The translations under genes and the position numbers were made by a program. From assembly GCA_017506865.1 (NCBI GenBank), contig JAFCMP010000555.1, positions 186,001-250,000 of the forward strand: a stretch of DNA of 64,000 bases. The letters run 5' to 3'. Within the stretch, counting starts at the first letter, position 1, and every line of letters starts with the position of its first letter. Shown piece by piece: positions 58,601 to 64,000 of the stretch. Source of the stretch: Tribonema minus. Lineage: Eukaryota > Sar > Xanthophyceae > Tribonematales > Tribonemataceae. The notes beneath the pieces are model-generated. The model had not been told where the DNA came from. It did no database searches and was given only the letters and a program-made list of their open reading frames with translations.

Positions 58601-61600
58601 AGAAGGCCAAGACGGAGCACGACATCAAGTACTTCTTGGTCTGGCACGCGATTGCGGGGTGAGTGCGCGCCATGGTTCATGCGCATCAATCGCGTGCGCG
58701 CGCCGTTCATGTTCATGTAAAGCTTCATAATGAACGGTACAGCATGTTTCAAGGCCAAGACGGAGCACAACATCAAGTACTTCCTGGTCTGGCACGCGAT
58801 TGCGGGGTGAGTGCGCGCCGTGACTTACGCGTGCGAAAGCGTCAGTCGAGTGCATGCATGCAGTGTTCGTTTTCGATTGGATGCATAGATTGTGTTTCAA
58901 GGCGTAGAGTGTGTTTTTTCAAGGCCAGGATGGAGCATGACATCATGTCCTTCTTGGTCTGGCACGCGATCGCGCGGTGAGCGCCCCTTGCGCATGCGCG
59001 TGAACACGTACATCATGTGCATGCGTGTAGAGCTCTTCTTTCTGCTTGCATAAACTGTGTCGTTCCTTGTCTCACAATCACTTCAACACAAAGACCTCAA
59101 TAGACGAATGTGGCGTACGCTCAAGCCCAGACACATTGCAGCACTTCCAAAGTGTACACACCTCGCACAAGGTGAACAAGGAAATGACTGTTGAGCTGTA
59201 ACATACTCCTAATGTGCTCAAGTGCGTACAGCAGCACAGACCGCGTGGTTTTGCCGAGCCCCCTTCCCACCCTCCTCCCTCCCCATCTGCTACTGCTTGT
59301 ACCCCCCCCCAGGTATTGGGCGGGAGTGGGCATGGACTCTCCCGACTTGTTGCAGTACTTGCAGAGCGTGAACACCTCGCACAATGTGAAAAAGGACATT
59401 GGCTGTTGAGTGTAACCAACTTTCGAAGCGCAATGTGCGTTTAGCAGCACACACCATGCTTGTAGCTGACCCCCTTTCTAACCCTTCCCTCCTCATCTGC
59501 TACTGCTTGAACCTATGTGCAGGTACTGGGCGGGGGTGGACATGGATGCTCCCGACTTGTTCAAGTTCCGGCCGCAGCGCGCACGCTTGACGGCGCCGCT
59601 GGACATCGTGGCAGTTGACCCGGATATGAAAATGGTGATTTGCTTGCATGTGGATGGTATTTTGAGTATGATAACGAATCAAAAGATCGTAGAGCTCTAG
59701 GTGACAGGGGATGGTTAGCCGCAAGTGCCTTCCACCAGTAACCGCGGTCGCCGCTGCTGCAGCAATTGGCCACGAGTCAAACAATACCACCGTATCCACC
59801 AGTCAAAATGACTTTCATGTGCAAGCCTTTAGCGTTCGAGGCACGGGTGTTCAGTATTGGAAAGGTCTCACGTGTTCGGTAGGCCAGCTCCAAAATATGT
59901 TCAAAATCCAACCGCAACGCGCACGACTGACATCGCTGCTCGACATTGTGGCAGTTGACCCCGATGTGAACCTGGTAATTGCTTGCATGAGGAGATGTAT
60001 GATGTCAAATTTGCGATGAACAAATTTGTGATGCGGCACAGGGCTTGTGCAGTTGCGCTGTTCGTTCTAGATCGGCAACGTGATTTTCATGCGGCATTTC
60101 AAGCTCAAGCTCCGAACTGCACCGGCACAAGAAGTGACACTGGGAAGTTGAGGGATAGAACGCCATGCAAGTCACCCGATGATGATGACTGCATGCAGAG
60201 GATGTCGTTCACATGCCATCAACCGGCGCTGGTATGAACCATATCTGTACCTCAAACCCTGTTCGCTTGTTACTGCACAATACATCGCTGAATCGCGCTG
60301 TTGTCCAAGGTGCATTTTGTTGAGTGATAGACCAAGAGCTGCACGGCTACAACCCCAGCAACGATCAGCTGCCCACTGCTGCCCTGCCGCTGCTGCTTGT
60401 GTGCGTGAAATTATTATGCATGGTGCAGCCCTGCTGCCCTGTTCTTGCTGATTGTGCCATTGAACTCTTCCTGTTTGCTCACTTTTAAAACTGGTGAATA
60501 TTTGTCCCAGCACATCTGATGCGCACCATGTTGCGCTGCCTCTACTGCCGCCGCCGCCGCCGCAGTTTTTCCGCGTGTGCAAGTTTCTGAACAAGCGCTT
60601 TGGCGTGGTGCCCCCCGAGCACATCAGGGCCTTCTACGATGAGTATCACAGGTGCGTATTGATGTATAAGAGCACCACGATCTTTTGAATCGTTCCCATG
60701 TATGAATAACATGCGCGGCTCACTGCGACATCGAGATTCAATTGGTGCCCTGAGAGCTCAGCGCAGGGAGTTGACGAGCTGTGTCCCAGTCAGTCTGTGT
60801 GAGGCAGAGTCGTGAGTCACGAGTCGTGCCGCGTGCAGCGCTCAGCACGTTGCTGAGACGTGCCACGCACACGTGAAGCCAGTCACCATGTCTTGAGCAC
60901 GGCGCGTTCGCTGCGCAGCAACGCTCAACAGGCTGCGCAGCATCGCTTGCTAGCAGGCGACCGGCGATTGGCGCGCCTGCGCAGGGATCTGCTTGCGTGC
61001 TTACGGCACGCTCGCGACAGCGCGCAGCACGGGCTCGCTTTGATGTTGCATGCAGGGGCCCTTGAATGCGCTTTGAGCGCGGGGCAGATGCGCTGTGCTT
61101 CAGCATGACTCACCTATCCGTGATGATGCTGTAGTGGCGTGCAACGCCTGCCTCATCTGTTGGCTGCCGTACCCCAAACACACCTCATGTTGGATGGCAG
61201 TGCTCAGCACCCCAACACAGCATGGACCAGCGTGGCACAGCCGCTTCGCACATGGCGCCAGATTCGTTGAGTCATCGCTGAGCTCGAGTCTTGCGGCCAG
61301 TCTTGTGTGCTGCTGCGGTCGGTGAGCATCGCCGAGTTGGGGTTCTTGCGCCAATGTCGCATGCGCTGTAATGGGGATCTCACGCGTGCTGCGTGTGCCT
61401 CAGGTATCTGCGGGAGAACGGCGTGGACGGCGTGAAGGTGGATGCTCAGTCGCTCCTCAACTTTGTAGGCTACAACAACGGCGGCAGGTGAGTGAATGCA
61501 CTCACCCGGCTGCACGAATTCACAAGTGATTCGCCGAGTTGGTACGTACCATTGCGGCAGCAGTTCGTGGCGTCGATTATTGGAGGGCCCGTGGCCATCT

Positions 61601-64000
61601 GCAGGGGTGTATCAGCGCTCGAAAGCGGATTGTGCGTGACGGGCCACAGGATTGTGAAGATCGCAGAGCTACTGCAACATTGAGCCGTCACCGCGTGACA
61701 TGCAATCGGGCTTGAGTTACCAGTTTGTACGATGTTCAGCCATTTATTTGGGGAGGTGAGTACTCTGAGCGCTGAAGTAATGCTCAGCGACTTTGATTTC
61801 CGGACTGCTCTTGACCAGAAAACACATCATGACCTGCTGTTGCGTCGTGTTCAGTGCCGACTGAATTTGAAATCGCATCCGCACGTCATCGAATCCTTCG
61901 TGCTCCGCAAAAGCAGAAGCTTGGCAACGCTGCTGTAGTGATGCCACCACTGCTATACCTCACAAGTGCGCACTGGCAGATGACGGTATCGTTGCGTCAG
62001 TCCCACGAAATGCACGTCCACCGATCAACGTTTGAGCATATTCAGGTATGGTGCATGCTTTCACAGCTGACCAATGGCGGTGCAACGCTACAGGAGGAGG
62101 TTGCACAAAACTGCAGAGGTTCCACATTGCTTCGGCGTCGCCATGGAGGAGCTGGTTTGTGGCTCACGGCGCTTGCATGCGCCCACCGTGCAAGTGCCCG
62201 ATGCGCATTGTGTCGGAAATCTCATCAGACACCATTTTTCAAAAGCGAATTGCCATTACGGCGCTATTGCTGTCGCCACGAGCGCTAACACCCCTGTTGC
62301 GCCGCCGTCGCTGCCGCCGTTGCTGCTACTGCTCTTCCGTGCAGCGTGGAGATGTCGCGCGCTTATCACTACGCGCTCAGCAAGAGGTGCGCGCACCGCT
62401 TCATGTATGCTCATGTGAGGGGGGGGGTCACAACCTTCATAATGTTTCACCCGGTTCATGTATGCTGATGGGCTTACAAAAGGGGGGGGTAGGGGGGGGA
62501 GAGAGTCACAACTTTCATACTTGAATGTAGTTCATGTTTCACCTGGTTCGTGTACGCTCATGGGCTGTCAGGGGGGAGTTGGTGGGGGGGGGGGAGAGTC
62601 ACAACGTTTACGCCATGTTTCACCTCACCGAGCAGATGGCAACTGCTGGGCTTTGGAATTGAAAATCACAGATGCGGACACCCGAGCGCCCGCTCGCTGC
62701 GCGATGCATAGGGCTGAGGGTAGTTGTGATAAAGTCCTGTGGGACGCGAGTGGGGTTATGACAGGTTTACCTGCGCCTCAAGTGGCAGGCCGCTGGCATA
62801 GTCACCTGCGCCAACCGCTGATAGGACTTGTTGAAGTTCCGCGTTCCGCGGCACCCCCACGAACATCAACTGCCGTGCCATCGCCAATCGCAACTTGATG
62901 TGCTGCCGCTCTTCTTCCCCCCCCCCCCTCCTCCCCCCCCCCCCCCCCGGGGCGTCAGCCGCAAATCCGCGACACAGCGCACGGCAGGCAACAAACATCA
63001 ACTGCACCATTGCCTGAAACTTCAAGTGCAGACGCTCCGCCCCCGTTCTGTCCGCTGCTGCAGCGTCACGCGGCACTTCCTGGATAGTGACACTACGCGC
63101 GGCAGCCGATAAACGTACACGATATCATCGCCTGTGAAACTTCAAGTGAAACTTCAAGTGCTGACGCCCCCCCTTCTTTCCGCCGCCTGCTGCAGCGTCA
63201 CGCGGCACTTCCCCGACGGCGACACGGCGCGCGGCAGCGGCCGCGGCGGCCGCATCATCCACTGCATGTGCCACGACAACGAGATACTGCTGACGCTGCC
63301 GAGCTGCTACGCGCGACGCCCGCTCATCCGCGGCAGGTGCGCGCGGGCTGCTACTAGTTGAAGTTGAACTCACCTTACCCATGTTGAAGTTTTGTCTACT
63401 TCGCTCCTCCCTTGCGTTGTGGAGGGTGTCCCCCGCACCCACGGCGACATGACGCCAGCGCAGCTCTCGAGGTGGGCACAGGGTTGGTTGAATTCTCTCG
63501 AGGATGCACAGGGTGGCGTCAGCTGAAGCGCTCTCATGCATGCTACCTGCGGCACTCGTGCGCGTATTACTGCAGTGCGTACCAGGCCTGCTACAGCAGA
63601 GGCAGCTGACGCCTCAGCCGCCTTGTGATTCCCTTACGCCTTTGCCGCTGATTCAGCCTGTGCAACATGGCCCTGAAATTGCTCGTGCCAGCTGGACTGC
63701 CTGTGAGTTTTACATACTGAATACGGTGCGTCAGGTGCAACGGCATGGCAATCTGCTACAAGCCTCCGTGTTGCGAAGCGCGCTTGCCTGCTGCGCGCGT
63801 GTAACGCCGATCTCTACCCGAGCGCCGGAGTGCAAAGCGTGACCACGGCCCTGAGACGGCCCAACTGCGTTCGCATGTTGCATACCGATCACTGTGATGT
63901 CGCATGGCAATCGCACGACGCGATTCTGTTGCGACTTCTCTGGTGCCTGCAGCCACGACTTCTATGCGCGTGCCAGAGCGCAGGGCCTGAAGACAGCCTT
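49669..64000 (+). CDS. Raffinose synthase / alkaline alpha-galactosidase (Sip1) family enzyme, partial
   Basis: Fourteen plus-strand exons join in phase: 49669-49898 (acceptor 49654 possible), 53189-53347, 54330-54411, 55729-55815, 56414-56485, 56819-56984, 57753-57802, 58525-58658, 59523-59634, 60566-60651, 61404-61487, 62345-62386, 63196-63336 and 63953 to the window end. About 497 residues are covered. Family hallmarks in order: RFKLWWMKP, LFIPLLDGPAKC, FVAVHDDPYELL, YLGWCTWDSFYTAV, PRWLVLDDGWQSTSN, YFLVWHAIAGYWAGV, GVDGVKVDAQSLLNFVG, SRAYHYAL, RIIHCMCHDN and GSHDFYARA. The KVD aspartate is the expected nucleophile. These enzymes move or hydrolyse galactose on raffinose-type sugars. The usual Ser-Asp-Asp-Phe is Ser-His-Asp-Phe here, so substrate or activity may differ. 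The N-terminus is unresolved and the C-terminal part lies off the window. Exon I uses a weak GTGATT donor. Confidence 0.9.
49950..51000 (+). repeat. Eight-copy array of an exon tail plus splice donor
   Basis: The last 70 or so bases of exon 49669-49898 with its donor (GGGACGGGCGGGAC.TGCCG..GGCGGCTCAACGCGACGCGC..GCGCTGCACAGGTGCG) recur at about 49985, 50125, 50262, 50432, 50568, 50692, 50817 and 50930. The spacing is roughly 120-170 bases. Most copies keep a GTGCG or GTGTT donor. Between copies sits an ACTTCAAnnTTGAAC word. Frame and identity decline from left to right. Confidence 0.9.
51059..51082. repeat. Long homopolymer G run
   Basis: A run of over 20 G. Similar G or C runs occur at about 56104-56120, 58428-58448, 62410-62418 and 62919-62949. 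They could form quadruplex-like structures and are also places where sequencing length errors are likely. Confidence 0.9.
52758..52780 (-). repeat. Interstitial CCCTAA tract
   Basis: Nearly four CCCTAA units in the 3.3-kb intron of the Sip1-family gene. Confidence 0.9.
53410..54175 (+). repeat. Array of copies of exon 53189-53347 tail
   Basis: The exon tail and donor (CTGTACAGCCTGTTCATTCC..GCCAAGTGCAGGTATGTAGG) recur at about 53425-53490, 53535-53575, 53625-53690, 53805-53865, 53940-54005 and 54095-54170. They are separated by CTCAGGCATCATTGCTCA-type intron sequence that is copied too. Confidence 0.88.
54565..54945 (+). repeat. Copies of exon 54330-54411 tail
   Basis: The exon end (CCTCCTCCGACTTTGTGAG) with the following intron (TGGCAAACACGTTTGTGTGC) recurs three times, at about 54585-54640, 54735-54800 and 54905-54965, with a spacing near 155-165 bases. 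Confidence 0.8.
55087..55119 (+). repeat. Interstitial TTAGGG tract
   Basis: Five TTAGGG-type units, one imperfect, in an intron of the Sip1-family gene, opposite in orientation to the tract at 52758. Confidence 0.9.
56555..57285 (+). repeat. Copies of both ends of exon 56819-56984
   Basis: Two degraded copies of the exon's 5' end (GGTCGTCAAG..GTCCC.GACCG.AGC..CCCGACATGTGCAA) lie upstream at about 56561-56620 and 56683-56735. Two copies of the 3' half lie downstream: one good (57036-57138, still reading FKGLSSLEAAGVKPRWLVLD) and one broken (57192-57281). The WCTWD core is found only in the real exon. Confidence 0.85.
58100..58980 (+). repeat. Copies flanking exon 58525-58658
   Basis: Upstream, the pyrimidine-rich acceptor region (CAGAGAAATCTC..TTCCCCC.AAGTGA..CC) is repeated at about 58098-58175, 58188-58230 and 58400-58500. 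Downstream, the exon tail with donor (AAGGCCAAGACGGAGCA..ATCAAGTACTTC.TGGTCTGG) recurs at 58752-58812 and, more diverged, 58921-58981. Confidence 0.8.
59280..59975 (+). repeat. Copies around exon 59523-59634
   Basis: An upstream copy of the acceptor and 5' half lies at about 59300-59395 (CCCCAGGTATTGGGCGGGAG..GGACTCTCCCGACTTGTT). A downstream copy of the 3' part and donor lies at about 59895-59980 (CAACGCGCACGACTGAC..GACATTGTGGCAGTTGACCC). The middle copy was chosen because it alone is open throughout and joins both neighbours in phase. Confidence 0.75.
62400..62625 (+). repeat. G-run tandem repeat
   Basis: Three units of about 80-90 bases read TTCATGTATGCTCATG..GGGGGGG..TCACAAC.TTCAT. They lie in the intron right after the 42-base exon at 62345-62386. 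Confidence 0.75.
63050..63110 (+). repeat. Copy of exon 63196-63336 acceptor end
   Basis: CTGCTGCAGCGTCACGCGGC..TTCC..GACAC.ACGCGCGGCAG matches the 5' end of the real exon 140 bases downstream. AAACTTCAAGTG words precede both copies. Confidence 0.8.

Noticed and set aside
62918-62949. Poly-C tract as a functional element
   Set aside because: It lies in an intron, is pure simple sequence, and its length is likely to be unreliable in the assembly.

Overview
This is a GC-rich, intron-rich nuclear window from a eukaryote. A likely lineage is an alga with a red-derived complex plastid, most plausibly a stramenopile. One minus-strand gene at the left edge opens with a signal peptide ending in the S-A-F-A-P type motif that marks plastid import in that group. 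The dispersed telomere-like words are TTAGGG, not the TTTAGGG usual in green algae. Splice sites are almost all GT-AG and many exons are short (about 40 to 170 bases). No rRNA, tRNA, CRISPR array or bacterial-type operon was seen. The lineage call is inference from these cues.

Layout, left to right. 0.2-1.9 kb: N-terminal exons of a plastid-targeted protein (minus strand, continuing off the window). 2.0-2.4 kb: an ankyrin-like relic. 3.6-6.8 kb: a complete four-exon RraA-like gene (minus). 10.4-14.1 kb: a UBX-domain gene (minus, N-terminus unresolved). 15.1-16.9 kb: a low-complexity Ser/Gly/Ala-rich protein with a helical tail (plus). 17.2-27.8 kb: a secreted cysteine-repeat protein made from a string of 57-base phase-0 exons (plus). 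29.2-39.6 kb: a complete ten-exon epsin (ENTH) gene (minus), with a roughly 950-bp TA-flanked inverted-repeat element in one intron. 41.6-42.3 kb: weak exons of an unrecognised gene (minus). 44.0-45.7 kb: an intronless PPR protein with an Smr-like tail (minus). 46.9-47.9 kb: small secreted/Cys-rich exons (plus). 49.7-64 kb: a raffinose synthase/alkaline alpha-galactosidase (Sip1) family gene, fourteen exons visible, running off the right edge (plus). The genes look like unrelated housekeeping or cell-surface functions, with no sign of a shared pathway.

The striking feature is in the introns. Nearly every multi-exon gene has its exon ends, together with the adjoining splice donor or acceptor, copied in tandem into the neighbouring intron, up to about eight decayed copies in one place. 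The same introns repeatedly carry a short self-complementary word (ACTTCAA / TTGAAGT), often 10-50 bases after a 5' splice site, and TTAGGG tracts in both orientations. Together these suggest an unusual, still active way of lengthening introns in this genome.
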